Assembly (NCBI GenBank): GCA_018806985.1 | Contig: JADANN010000459.1 | Location: 62,001-126,000 of the forward strand | Source: Angiostrongylus vasorum | Taxonomy: Eukaryota; Nematoda; Chromadorea; Rhabditida; Metastrongylidae | Reading direction: 5' to 3' | DNA length: 64,000 nt | Shown here: piece after piece, positions 1 through 11,800 of the stretch | Layout of the letters: each line of letters starts with the position of its first letter | Position numbering within the stretch: the stretch's first letter is position 1 | Notes under the pieces: generated by a model | What the model saw: the letters and a program-made list of their open reading frames with translations, nothing else | Databases searched by the model: none | Told to the model about the DNA's origin: nothing | Translations under genes and position numbers: made by a program

Positions 1-56
1 AACCTTATCCGCTGGTCCCTGTATGACTTTTTTTCAGACGTTCTTCTGGAACTAAC

Positions 57-180
57 CTTTGCGTCGTTTTCTTGTTCAGCAACGCCTGCTACTGTTGTAT
101 TGTGTGTTTTTGTACGGAGGTAAATGTATGCTGGATAAAAACCTCGTGTTTGCTGAACAAGAGAACAACGCATATTAGTA
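57..180 (+). mobile_element. Penelope-like element terminal-repeat fragment
   Basis: This stretch matches the outer part of the terminal repeat of the Penelope-like element at 17769-19760. Shared blocks include GCTACTGTTGTATTGTGT, GTAAATGTATGCTG and the run around GAACAAGAGAACAACGCAT. The ribozyme-like core found in other copies is missing, so this is a short decayed fragment. It is followed by an AT-rich (TAATA)n stretch at about 176-205. Confidence 0.6.
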
Positions 181-229
181 TAATATAATAATATAATATA
201 TGTAATCCAGTGCCGAGGTTAATAGAAAG

Positions 230-1240
230 AATGTCTTGGGAACCAATCTTTGCGTTGAAATTTCCACTGACAACCTTAAATAATGAACGGTCTTATGTGA
301 AGTCGACTTCGTCTTTGTCATAGCTTGATTTCGGTGCGTAGATGACGAGAATAATCATAGCAGGTATTTATTTACACCTCTTCAACCATTAACGTCGGAT
401 TCGAGTTTACAATTGCTCGAGTGAATCAATTTTCATGGGCAAACTCGTGTTTGATGAGAACGTCGACACCCCCTACTCCTCTAATGTCACGTGTTTCGAA
501 GAACAGTTCTTCTTCAGTGTCATAGACGGCATTAAATGGTGGCATCTTCTCGTCTCAACCAGTCCAATGGCGTCGTACACTATTCTTCTTGTCTGTATGG
601 TCATATTCTTTATAGAGGACTCAGTTGTAAATGAGCGCGCATTGTGGGCACAAACCGTCACCTTAGTCCTTCGAGGTCTAGGCAGCCTAGAAAAACTCTG
701 AGATTTTAACAGCTTACCCATTCTCGTCTAAACTGCTATATCGGTTGTTTATTCGGTGTCAGGTAAATCAGGCCTACTTATTTTACTTTGTTTATCATTT
801 CATACCCACGTAACGTTTGCTGAGACGTGAACGCTGGGCTGGATATGCTCACGGGTACCTTGCCAGTCTCTCCCAGAGTAGAAGGGGGAGCTTATTTGTT
901 GGAACCAACTCCTAACAACCTCCATAATACTTCATAATCACTTGATTGCTAGCTCTTGGCCGAATTCACGCGTAGAATTCAATCCCCATAAATGAAAAAA
1001 CATCCATGTACGCATGCAGTAGTACTTCCTCGTAAACACAGAAGGTATGCGCCTAATCAGAGCATGTCCATCTTCGGATCCGTCTCCGTGTCAGGGAAGC
1101 ATATGGTGGCCTTTGGTTCGTGTTCGACTTCCTCTCTGCCATTTTGGAACTCGCCATCAAATCTGACGACTAACCGGAAAGAAATCTCTCTGGGAGAGAG
1201 ATCAGTAAGAATATGCGCTATTTTATTGAAATTTGTGGAA
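230..1240 (-). mobile_element. RTE-type LINE, 5' fragment (5' UTR and start of endonuclease)
   Basis: On the minus strand, codons within 473-721 read as the first residues of an AP-type endonuclease, with C-AHNARS followed by RRIVYDAIGLVETRR. The matching copy at 7899-8252 has ICAYYVR and RRIRYDDIGVAETRR. Sequence from 840 to 1240 aligns with 8400-8810, upstream of the same ORF, so it is the element's 5' untranslated region. The element stops after the beginning of the endonuclease and is broken by frameshifts. It is not a functional gene. Confidence 0.75.
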
Positions 1241-2958
1241 AAACTAAGATGTAGTGGATGGCTTATATAAGAGTCACTTCCCGTTTGGTAACACAGCTCA
1301 TTCCACAGAGATGAATTGTTAATATGAATACGGTTAAAATACTGTTAATACTATTAATATTATTTTGTTTGTTTCATTTTCTCACTTCTCTTTCGTTTCA
1401 GCGTGTAGGTTAAAATGTATTTCAATGTATAGATGAAACCGTGTGTTCCCTAACAGAATGCTTTTTCTACAATAAAGAATGTTTACTTTTTTTCGATTTG
1501 GCATTCTCTCAGAGCATTACAATATCAACAGAGCTGTTTACATTTACTCTTTCATTTCTATTTCAATGCACTGATTACCATCAATGAAAACACTCTTGAG
1601 TTGGGGCTGCTCTCTTTATCAAACTTTGCTGTAGAGCAAGAGATTCAACTTTCCCGAACAACTCAATTACTTAGATTTTTTAATTCATTAGGCATTCTGT
1701 AACCAATTTTGGATGAAGTCTACTTGCAGAAAGATTTCATGGACTGGTAGCTTATATGTTGATCTATTACTTGCCAAGCAAAGATCTTGTAGTCTAGCCA
1801 GCAAGAAGTGCATTTCTCTAGATGGAACATGGATGACTTAGTGTTCACAACAGACACGCGAAATTGTTTGTCACTTGGACATTATTTCCACAGCAAGACT
1901 GCTTCTCCTTCTCGTTCATCAGTTCAAAGTCCAAACAATATTGTCTTACCGAATTATATGCAAAATTGTCCATAAAATTGTCGGAGTGCCATTCGTTGAT
2001 ATCCGTTCAAAATGGGAATGGGTTGTTCTCTACCCGGCTATAGATCGAGTGCGTGAAAACTGGTTGGAGCGATTTGTTAGAAAAACAAAATTCCTGTTCG
2101 GACAGCTATTACTAACCGGATTTTCGATAAGAATTAGAAAATGAAAAAAGATTGACGGTTTCAGGGGGGTTAGTCCATTTTCCGCTTGTTCTCCACTAGA
2201 GCTTTGCTGTTGCAAAACACTCAGTCTTGTATATTATCTCTGCTTTCAAGTTCTCTCTAAATTTCTAGTGTTTCTAAAAAACCTCCATGATCTTACAGTG
2301 TATAGCTCACAGTGTTTTTCCCACGAAGTACTCAGAGTGTTGACGATAATTATTGTGCAAGTTGACTTACGACAAAATGGTGTGTGAGAGAATATCCTCG
2401 GTAAATAGAGTAAAGGACCAAAACGATCACATGTTTGTCATCACCACCGTACAATTGGGCAGTCAGTAAAGCATGGGCGTAAATCAAACCATATGGAGAT
2501 CTAGACAGGATGATGATTAACCATATGGAGCACTTAAAAAGGAAAAGCAATTAAGCGAATGTAGTGATTTCAATCTTCTTTCTTCCAAATGTCCTGACTT
2601 CAGTCTTTCCAGAATCTCTCTTAACTTTCATGCCACATAAGAGTCATTGTGTAACCTGTACAAAAACTTATCTGTTTCAGGTGATTGATCAAGCAATCTT
2701 CACAGGAATGAGTTCGGCGAACGGAACTAGAACTGATCAAGGTTTTCTCACTTTTCCCTCAACTCTAAAATGCATTAAGAAATGGGTTGGTAAAATGCAT
2801 TAAGAAATAGGTTGGTTAAAGCACAGTCACCCTTTCACCTAGTACCTTTTACAAGCTTTGGAATTTTTTTTATCACTAACGTGAAAAACGTTTAACTAAC
2901 CGTTGATATTTTTAACCGTTGTTGTCTATCGGTACCGTCGCTAAAGCCAATTAGTCAT
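1241..2958. other. No gene recognised
   Basis: Several short open frames occur on both strands (for example 1875-2144), but none has a convincing start, splice frame or family motif. The stretch is AT-rich and looks intergenic. The only structure noted is the small tandem duplication at 2767-2816. Confidence 0.5.
2767..2816. repeat. 25-bp direct tandem duplication
   Basis: The unit beginning AAAATGCATTAAGAAATGGG and ending GGTTGGT is repeated immediately downstream with one substitution (aaatggg versus aaatagg). It looks like a recent local slippage duplication of no evident function. Confidence 0.85.
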
Positions 2959-2959
2959 G

Positions 2960-3560
2960 TGGATAAATCTCAAATCACGGTGTTTTTTTGGACTTTGTTT
3001 CATGAATTTTGCGGCTTTTTCTCCTTTCCACGACCGATCTTTAGCGAAAAAGGGGATGGTCTGATTCCATGTGCAATTTTGGAACAACAGCGACATCAGT
3101 CAGGCAAAACCTTCGACTTACCACAATGTGGTTTATTTCGTAGTGGAACACTCACTCCATTGTGGTACTTCCAAGCCTAGCGTTAAGAGTGGTGCTCCTG
3201 GAATTGCGAGTTGTCTTGAATGGTGCCGCTCACCCTGCTCGTTTCATTTTAATCCGTAGGTTCGTTCCAATGTGACGCATTTCAAACGTTGTTTCTGGTC
3301 CAATCTTAACATTCCTTAGATAACCTTGAACAATGTACGGTCTTCTTTGTAGAACTTCTCCAATTTCACACAGAGTAATTCAAATTCATCTTCGTCATTG
3401 CTTGATGTCTGTGCATAGACGACGATAATTGTCAAAGCCGGTATTGGTCCACATCTACTCATCCATAAAAGTCCGTTCGTGGTCGTTAGTTGTCCGATGG
3501 AATCGATTTTCACTGTTAAACTCGTGTTGACGAGGAAGTCACCACTCACTTAGTGCGAAT
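2960..3560 (-). mobile_element. RTE-type LINE fragment (endonuclease middle part)
   Basis: Minus-strand residues encoded in 3316-3549 include FLVNTSL, RCGPIPALTI, VVYAQTSS and LEKFYKEDRTLFKVI. They match the endonuclease of the same family at 7450-8252 (VFVNTSLAM, RCEPIPALTI). The sequence continues to about 2960, aligning with 7610-7880, the region after the endonuclease core. Both ends are truncated and the frame is broken. Confidence 0.7.
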
Positions 3561-5600
3561 TAAAAAATGAGCAGTCTTATTCACTCTGCCTTTCAACAAA
3601 TAACCTCCAGAAGTCCTTCAATTCACCATTCCTTTCCAAAGTCAATTTGCTTATTCCTTAAATAAATGCGTATTTAAGGTTACCTTATTGAAGATTTATC
3701 GAGAGTCATTATGAATTGCCGGTTTCACTCTGATTTCTACAGATTTTCTTCTTTTTTTTTCATTGCTTCCAACCAATACAAACCAAATTTAATTTGATTT
3801 GAGCCCCCTCGTGTTGTGCTCCTGATGTGCTCCATAAGATGTGTACATCTCCTTCAGCTCTTACAGATCCTTCATTATTCAAATCAAACCTACTTAAAAC
3901 TGGTTTTGAAATTAGTTCCAAAAGGTAACCCTCGCGTCCAGAAGTCCACCCCTTCTAAAGAAAATGCCGTTGATGAAAAAGGCAGGAGTTCTAGAAGGCA
4001 ACCGTATCGCCGAAAATATTTTACAGCCAAATCTTAATGAAGTCATTCAAAGACATAATATGAACTGGAATGAAACGATACGGGTGTGGAAGTCGACGGT
4101 CGGCAGCTACACGATCGTTGCTTTGTTGATAATGCGCTGTTATTACAACAGCATTCATTAGTCGGGCGGAGAGAATTCCTGCCGCTTTGACAACATACTC
4201 GAAAAAAAATTTATCCTTTATTGAAGGTAGGGAAAATGGTGACCATGAAGAGGAAATTCTGAAATCGTTTTGGTGTCGTCATTCATTCTAAGCAAAATGA
4301 GCATTTACGGACATTTTAGACTTATGCATCCAAGTTGAAAAGCGTTTAACACGTCGAAACGCTTAAATTTCACCGACAGCTATGTTGTCGTGGACCTATG
4401 GTATATAAGAGCTCTAACCAACTGATATAACTGACCGCTATGGCAAAAAAAATACAGGTCTTCTACCGATCCCTTACCATTCCGCAAAAAAAAATGAGAT
4501 TCGGAACGGTGACAACATCTAGCCAAAGCTGTTCACGACCGCATTATAGTGATTAATTAAGTCGCTGAAATGGAACTAGGTGAACACAGGAATTGGTGAC
4601 AAGTTCCTGTAAAACTGCTGTTTCCGTAGTCATTTTATTAGAGAAGTACCAATTGAGCGAAGGCGATGCCTAACGAACTCGATATGACTCGAAAAAGACT
4701 AGACCATACATCAAGGAAGATCCAGCTCGTAAATGATTCCTCTGTCTCTGGTTATACAGGCTACCTCGTACGTGTGCACTTCGCTTTCAGTGAGCACGGG
4801 AAACGGCATTAAGGAAGAATTATTAAGAAGAATGAGAGAAGCAATGACCACAGTAGAGCCTCTCTGATAAACCGCCGACCATCTAAAGGACCTGAAAATC
4901 CTCGCTCACCTTTTCGATTCAGCAGTCCTTCCAGTGCCCCCTTCACGAAGCGAGACGTGTGCTGGTGCTTCAACTCTGTCACGAATTTTGGGTAGCACTC
5001 CCACAGCTCTAGAAAGCTCTCTAATGTTAAAACAAAACCGAACCTAATTGGAATGCGAAGCTCATGCTTCGAAGTTTATTACATCATTGAGATCCAGGAG
5101 AATCCATAGCGCAGCACCGAAGGGCCGATCATAGAATAAGAAGAACGGATGACGGATGGACGAAACCGAACAATGGATTAACCTCCACGAGAATACACTG
5201 GTCTTGTTGGAGGCTAGGAACCAGGTTGAAAAGGAGAGCACTGACAAAGGCCATATTAAAGAGATGGAAGACAAATAAATGCTATGGAACCCGCCACTGA
5301 AAGCGTGAGGGTAGGAATATTCTCTACCACTCAGATGAAACAGTAAATCTGAAACACTAGCCATATCGACAATCAAAGATCAGATATGCTGCCGTATATG
5401 GCAAGCCATCGATAATCACTTAAGCCGAAAACACGGTGAGTCCCAACGACAGTCATTGAACACAAGCCATTAGTGAATGTATCCTATTGAATATCATGAG
5501 CACAACAACGTGAACGCAGGCGCGATGGTCAGACTATTTCAAGAACACATCTGGAGGTAAAAATCTACTGAACTTTATTTCTCTTGGGCGAGTAAAATCC
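3561..5600. other. No gene recognised
   Basis: Open frames at 3816-4161 and 5062-5376 show no family motif and no clean splice context. Nothing beyond simple intergenic sequence could be supported. Confidence 0.45.
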
Positions 5601-5639
5601 ACTTTCAGCACTCTCACATGCTTGGTATGATTAGAAAAC

Positions 5640-8600
5640 GGGCGCCACTCGTTCTACTTGACGGTATCACCTGGATCACCTGTAGCCCCGTTGATGGTCG
5701 AGTTACTCGAACGTGCTCCAGTAAACCGTCCATCTTGCGCTATCGCTTGCAAGAGTAGCCCAATGGATTCTGCTCGCTCTAAAGACTCGTTGAGCATCAT
5801 GCATTTATTCCAAGGTTTTCGTGAAGAACTCTGACCACCAGGTCGGTGATCTTCCTGCAGCACGTCTCATATCCAGAGGATCCCATTTACTAACGGCCCT
5901 TGTCCGTCGGTTGTCATTCAAACGCATTGCGTGTCCCCTCCATCTTAAAAGCGCTGGGATCGATTCCAAGTGTGTTTTGTAGGGCACCACCGACCACTGC
6001 GCCACACGTGACCCAGCTCATCTTATATTCGACAATTTGTCGTGTGGAACGGCAACTTCAGAACCCTTCCCTTACTTGTGTGAAACAGGATACTCCTACC
6101 ATCGTCTTTTCTACTGCACGTGCAACAACGTTGAGTGACCTTTTTATCCTGCTTACGCAACGACTAGGTTTCTGACTCATGCATTAAGGCAAGAAGAATC
6201 GTGGAGCCAAAAACGTGGGCACGGAGTCGAATGTTCTTTGTTTTCTTCACTATGCCTTCGATGCTCTTGAACGCTTAACAAGCCACTCGTTTCCTGCTGC
6301 TCAACTTTGGGGCTAAGTCGTTCCTCATGCTCATTTGTCGACATAGATAGACATAACTGGAGCATTTGGAGACATTCAATCCGCTGAACATGGATGGGCG
6401 AACCCGTTCCTCATGAACACCGTTTATTTGAGGCTTACTGGAAGATCAATCTTTCTACAGGCATTATCGAAGTCGGCAAAAACTCGTTCCGCCTGGCTAA
6501 CGCTTGGTGTTATAAGAACGATATCATCAACAAAGAGAAAGTGGGGTAATTTCCAACTATCGATTTCCACTTCCATATTGTGCCATCCTAGTATTCCCAT
6601 GACGTTCTGGAGGGTGGCGGTAAATAATTTTGGCGAGATGTATCGCCTTGCCTAACCCTCTTTTGACGTCAGTGTTAATGTCGTTGTAGAATGATGATAT
6701 CTTGGTTGTGAAATTTTTGTACAGCTCACGAAGAATCTTTATATATTGAATAGAGACTCCTTGACTATCAAGGGCTTCCATGACTGCTTCTATCTCAGTT
6801 GAGTCAAAGACCGTTTTAAAATCGATGAAAGTGGTACAGAGGGCTCTTTTGTACTCTCGCGATACATAAATGAGTCTTGTTATTGTGTGGATGTGCTCCA
6901 ACGTACTAAATCTTTTTCGAAATTCTGCTTGCTCACATGGCTATCTTTCGTCCACTGTTATGTAAATTCTGTTTGTGATAACTCGAGTCATTAGTTACTG
7001 GGTCGCAGAAAATTAACACAATGGGCGATAGATGCCGACATCGTTGAGGTCACCCTTCTTAAACCGCAACACAGTCATGCTGGTCTTCCATTCAGTAGCA
7101 TCCTTGCATTCAGACAAGTAACGTGACAACAGCCGAACCAGTGTATTCATAACTACTGGAGGAAGGTTCTTTAGGTGTTCATATCTTATCTTGTCCGGAC
7201 CTGGCGCTGTTCGATTCTGGACGCTGTAACTATTCCGTCCAGCCGTCGGAATGCAATCATCCTTGCTTTGTAATTGGCAAAGCTTCGCTTGGCTTTGCGA
7301 ATGCTTCTCGCAGCTTCTGAAGCTTCACCCATAACTGCTGCTCTTCTCTCTTTAGATCTATTTTTATCGTCTGTCTCGTCTGCATTGTTTTCCAAGTTTA
7401 GACGTCAGTCCGCGGTTGCTTGCAGCTCGTGTGATTCCATGCTGGCGTATCAGTTCGAGAGTTTCTGGAGACAGACGTCTCTTGGTGGCTTTCGAACTCT
7501 CAGTTTTATAGCACTAATATGAAGATGTTGAATGAGCCAATCGTATTTCTCGTCAATGTTATCGACAACGGCATCTTCCCAACAGTCGACTATTGATTTG
7601 AATAAGTCCCAGTTTATGACGGTTTTCGGACTTCGTTTATTGAATTTAGCGGCTTTTTTACTTCTCGCGAGAAATGAACTCTTGCACGAAGGAGGCGATG
7701 ATCTGATCCCGTGTAGAATTCTGGGACAGCAGCGACATCGGTTACCAGTGTTGAGAGTAGGGCTTCTATAATCGCGGTTTACCACGAACAGTCTTGGTCG
7801 TCGTGATAAACCCAGCAGCTCACCCCCGCTTGTTCTATTCCAATCCGTGAGTCCCAATATGACGCTCCTTAAACGTTCTTGTGGGTCCAGTCTTAGCGTT
7901 AAAATCTCCATTGATGACCATGAAGATTGCATGTAAACGAGAAGATCGTCAAAGCCGGTATTGGCTCACATCTTTTCAATCGTAAAAGTCCGACTCGAGC
8001 TGTTAGTTGTACGAACCATTCAGTGTTCATTGCCAAACTCGTGTTGACAAAAACGCCAACGCCGCCGAGTCCTCTGTCGTCGCATGTTCCGTTTAGCAGT
8101 TCTTCTCCAGTGTCATAGACGACGTTGATTGGATGCCGTCTTGTCTCGGCTACTCCGATGTCGTCGTACCTTATCCTTCTTGCTTGCATAATCAAGTCGC
8201 CTATCGAAGACTGAGGTGCAAGTATGCGTACATAGTAGGCACAGATCGTCACATCAGTCGTTTGCGTTAGGAGGCCTACAATGGCTCTAAGATTTTAACA
8301 GCCTCTCCGTGCTCGTCCTACCCAACGCTGCCGATTCGGGGCTTTTCCGCAGTCGGGAGAATGAGACCTTTTTATTTTACTGCACTCAGATCTTTGGTAC
8401 GCACGAATGGCATGATGCCGTCTGAACGTGAGGGCTGAGTATACTCACCGCTTGCTTGCAACTCCCTTCCAAAGTAGACGGATGCTTGTTTGTGGAAAGC
8501 GACCCCTAACCGGCTCCCATATACTTCTCTGTTATTTGATTGCAAGCTTTTGGCCGGTTGACTAGTAGAATAAAATACGCATAAACGGGGACGCACCCAT

Positions 8601-8810
8601 GCACAGATGCGTGAATATGCCCTCGTAAATGCAGAAGGAATATGCCAAATGGACGCAAGAGAAACACGGAGTTCATTTCCTGGGTCCACCTGCTTCTCAG
8701 GGAAGCAAAAAGTCGCTTGTGGCCCTCGATTAATCGCCAATGCGCCACTTGGAGACTCGCTACATTGCCTCGCGACTTACCGACGAGAGGTCCCTCTATG
8801 AGAGAGATCG
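5640..8810 (-). mobile_element. Near full-length but decayed RTE-type non-LTR retrotransposon
   Basis: Read on the minus strand, the order is 5' UTR (8810-8260), AP endonuclease (8252-7450, with ETRR, GTCDDRGLGGVGVFVNTS and later WDLFKSIVDCWEDAV), a linker (7395-7186), then reverse transcriptase. The RT has an FIDFKTVFDS motif at about 6830 and KRGLGK near 6680, followed by the C-terminal HAMRLNDNR region near 5950. The 3' end carries the short tandem GGTGATCCAGGTGAT near 5660; the copy at 19.85 kb ends in the same sequence type. Many frameshifts and stops make it non-functional. RTE elements normally encode a single endonuclease-RT protein of about 1000 residues, and the span here (3.2 kb) fits that. 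Confidence 0.85.
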
Positions 8811-11800
8811 ATGGTACTAGACGGTAAGTGGGAGAAAAGTGATAGTGGTTGTGAAGTGATCCAATAAAAATTACCGTTAATAATAAAATGAGTAAATATT
8901 TCTCATGGAAGGAACTCCAATTCCAGTTATTTATCACGCAGTTTGTGTTGCGAACAGTAGAGTTACAAGGCTATAATTTTTTTAAGTCAAGGTATAACTA
9001 ATAACATTCTTCAAAAAAAGCTGACACAAAAGGGTATCGTAACTAAACATCAATGAGTGATAAATTATAGTAGTTCTCGTTACTGGAGCCTCTGGTTATG
9101 TCGCCCTTCACTGCGTACACCAACTGCTTGCAGCAGGCTTCACTGTGCGAGGAACCGTTAGGGACAAGAGCAATCAGAAAAAGGTTTGGAAAATAGAAGA
9201 AATAAATAAAACAAATAAAACAAATAAAAGACAATAGTTGAAAATTGTTTTTAAAACCGCGAATTATTGTTTGATCGTTTACCTGATCAAATCGAAAGAA
9301 ATGGAAGATTTTCAGATACTTCCGCTGCAACGGCTAGCGGATGAGAATCCAAATGGACACTTGGAACTCCTCGAGGCTGATTTATTGAATTCTCAGGATT
9401 GGCCCAGGTAAAGAACTCCAAGAAAAATAGTTATGGCTTGCAATGAAGGTTCCGTTGGTCCATGAGAGCCAAAATATACTAAAATCTGTTTTATTTTAAG
9501 TGTGAATACTTCAAAATTTTTGACTTCGACGAAATATGGAGTCATCACCGTGGTGAGGAAGAGAAATCTGATTGAACAAAAGCACTTTAATACTCACTAT
9601 GATGTATTGAATATAAAGTCAGTGGTTATTATTTGAAAACAATAGAGTTACAATAGCGTTAGCTGAGCTAAGTCTATAGAAAGATATAAAAGTGGTATTA
9701 ATAAAATTGGTTTTTTGAAACAGTTAGTACGGAAGCATCCGTGTAACACAAGGGTCTTCACAAACTCCAGTGACTTTCCTAAGTGCTGAAATTACTTCAT
9801 TCTAAGTACGATATTGATCAGGGCTATGGATGGTTGTTCATTCGTTCTTCATGTGGCATCCCCCTGGCCGATCGTAGCCGACGAGTCCACAGTTCAAACC
9901 GCCGTTGAGGGCACTATGAACGTACTGAAGACTGCAGCTACTACTTCATCTGTCAAAAAAGGTGGTGATAACGAGTAGCTGCGCAGCTATCAATGGTATC
10001 TATTTTTTCTATTTGAGTTTTGCAGATCTGCCGCTAAACATAACGTTTCCTTCTGTTCACGTTGTTTCCTTAAAAGAAAATCATTGGCAAGGTAACTATG
10101 TAGGCAATACATTCCAAAAAGTAATACTAAGGGTGACACCATGTAACATCAATATATAATATTAAAAAGCTAAAAATTTTGCCATTGAGCTCTGCTTAAA
10201 GCTGTTTTTTACAATCGTCTGCGAATTTGAGTCAATAACAATTCCCAGGGGTTATTTCGGTAGTTGAATCTACGACATAATGGATTAGCCCTCGATATCA
10301 ACCTTCAGATGGTCATCGCAGTGATTCAAAAGTGTTCGACGAAAGATGGTGGACAAATTTGGACAATCCGCGAGTTGAAAATTATGCTAGAAGTAAAACC
10401 ATGTCTGAACAAGCGGCCTGGAAGTTTTGGAACACACTTGATCGTAAGTTTACTGTAAGTACCATGTAGTGGTTCATCACGCAATTCTTATGACCACAAT
10501 GCGAGATTCATCTTGACACACAGTTAAACCCTTCACCCAAAAAATTTAGAAACATCCGTAGAAAAGGAACCAAATTCGGCGTGATTTTTACGCTACCATC
10601 TAGAGACAAAATGACAATGGTTAGATGCAAAGGACAATGTATTGCATCTCAGTACCATTCACACATTGTTGGGAACTTGCTACCTTAGCTTAATGCATCC
10701 TAATTTTTTTTGTTTCTTGCCAAATTCCTAGACCTACTGTGAAAGCTACTCGCTTTAGTGTTAATGCTCTTTTTCCACCTACCAGCAAGTGATTTATCCT
10801 ACAACCTAGCCGATACTTCTTCAGATTGGTTGATGTGCTCCGCTTAGAATCGTACTAAATATGCTATGCATGAAAAAAATTATTCACTTCAGACAATAAT
10901 CGTTTCGCACTGACAGTCCTCAATCCAACCTTTATCGTCGGCCCGCTTCTTTCTAACGTTCGTCACGGCAGCGCTATCGTACGTGCAAAGACATAGCTTT
11001 AAACTCGGAGGTCCATTAGCTTTTAACGGATTTTTTAGATCGTTGGCAGGTTTATGGACTATCGCACGTATTTAGCCTCACCTAAAGTTAGCGTGGGGAT
11101 CGTTGACGTACGAGATGTTGCAAAAGCACATATAGGTAAGTGTTTATTTACCCATGCCAAGAGCATAAATGAGAAGATTTCGTTTCTAGCATTATTAAAC
11201 TAATCCAGGATATCATTAGAGATCAATATGTGTTTAAATTGTTGGACTCACTGACAAGCTTTTTGCTATTTGCTCTGTGCTAGCTAACATAACACCGACC
11301 GCTGCAGGTTGGATTACCCGTTGAAAAACAATTTGTTATCAACAGATTGTCTTCATCAACAGCAATAGTCCTGTACAGAAAAGCACTTCCGGGTGTGCCT
11401 CATTCGAGCGGTGTTCCACTGAGGACGATCCGTTTCGGTATGACAACGAAGACGCCACATCGAGAAGACGAATAACTGTGGTCCATTCACTCGGATCATT
11501 GGCTCTGATGAAGACGAAGACATTTAAACGTTGGTCGAATAGAGCTAATTGATTAGCCTCATGTGAGCTCAACAATTTAAACACATGCTGATTATTCTAC
11601 TATCGAAGTTAAATGAAGGTCGGTTTGTGAAATAATGTTTTGCTATTCACTACGTGCTCATTAAAGTTCGTGAAATAACATATTTAAAACTCACAATGTT
11701 TTAATAAATGAAATTTCTTCCAAGAAGAACAAAGGCGCATTTTTTCAGCAGGACATGATGTGGTATTGTACCCGTTGATGGTTGCGACTACTATGTATGC

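Noticed and set aside
7450..7932. 160-codon minus-strand frame as a host gene
   Set aside because: Its residues match the endonuclease linker of the RTE family and it lies inside a decayed element copy.
8506..8937. 143-codon minus-strand frame spanning the start of the reductase gene
   Set aside because: Most of it is RTE 5' untranslated sequence shared with the 0.84-1.24 kb copy.
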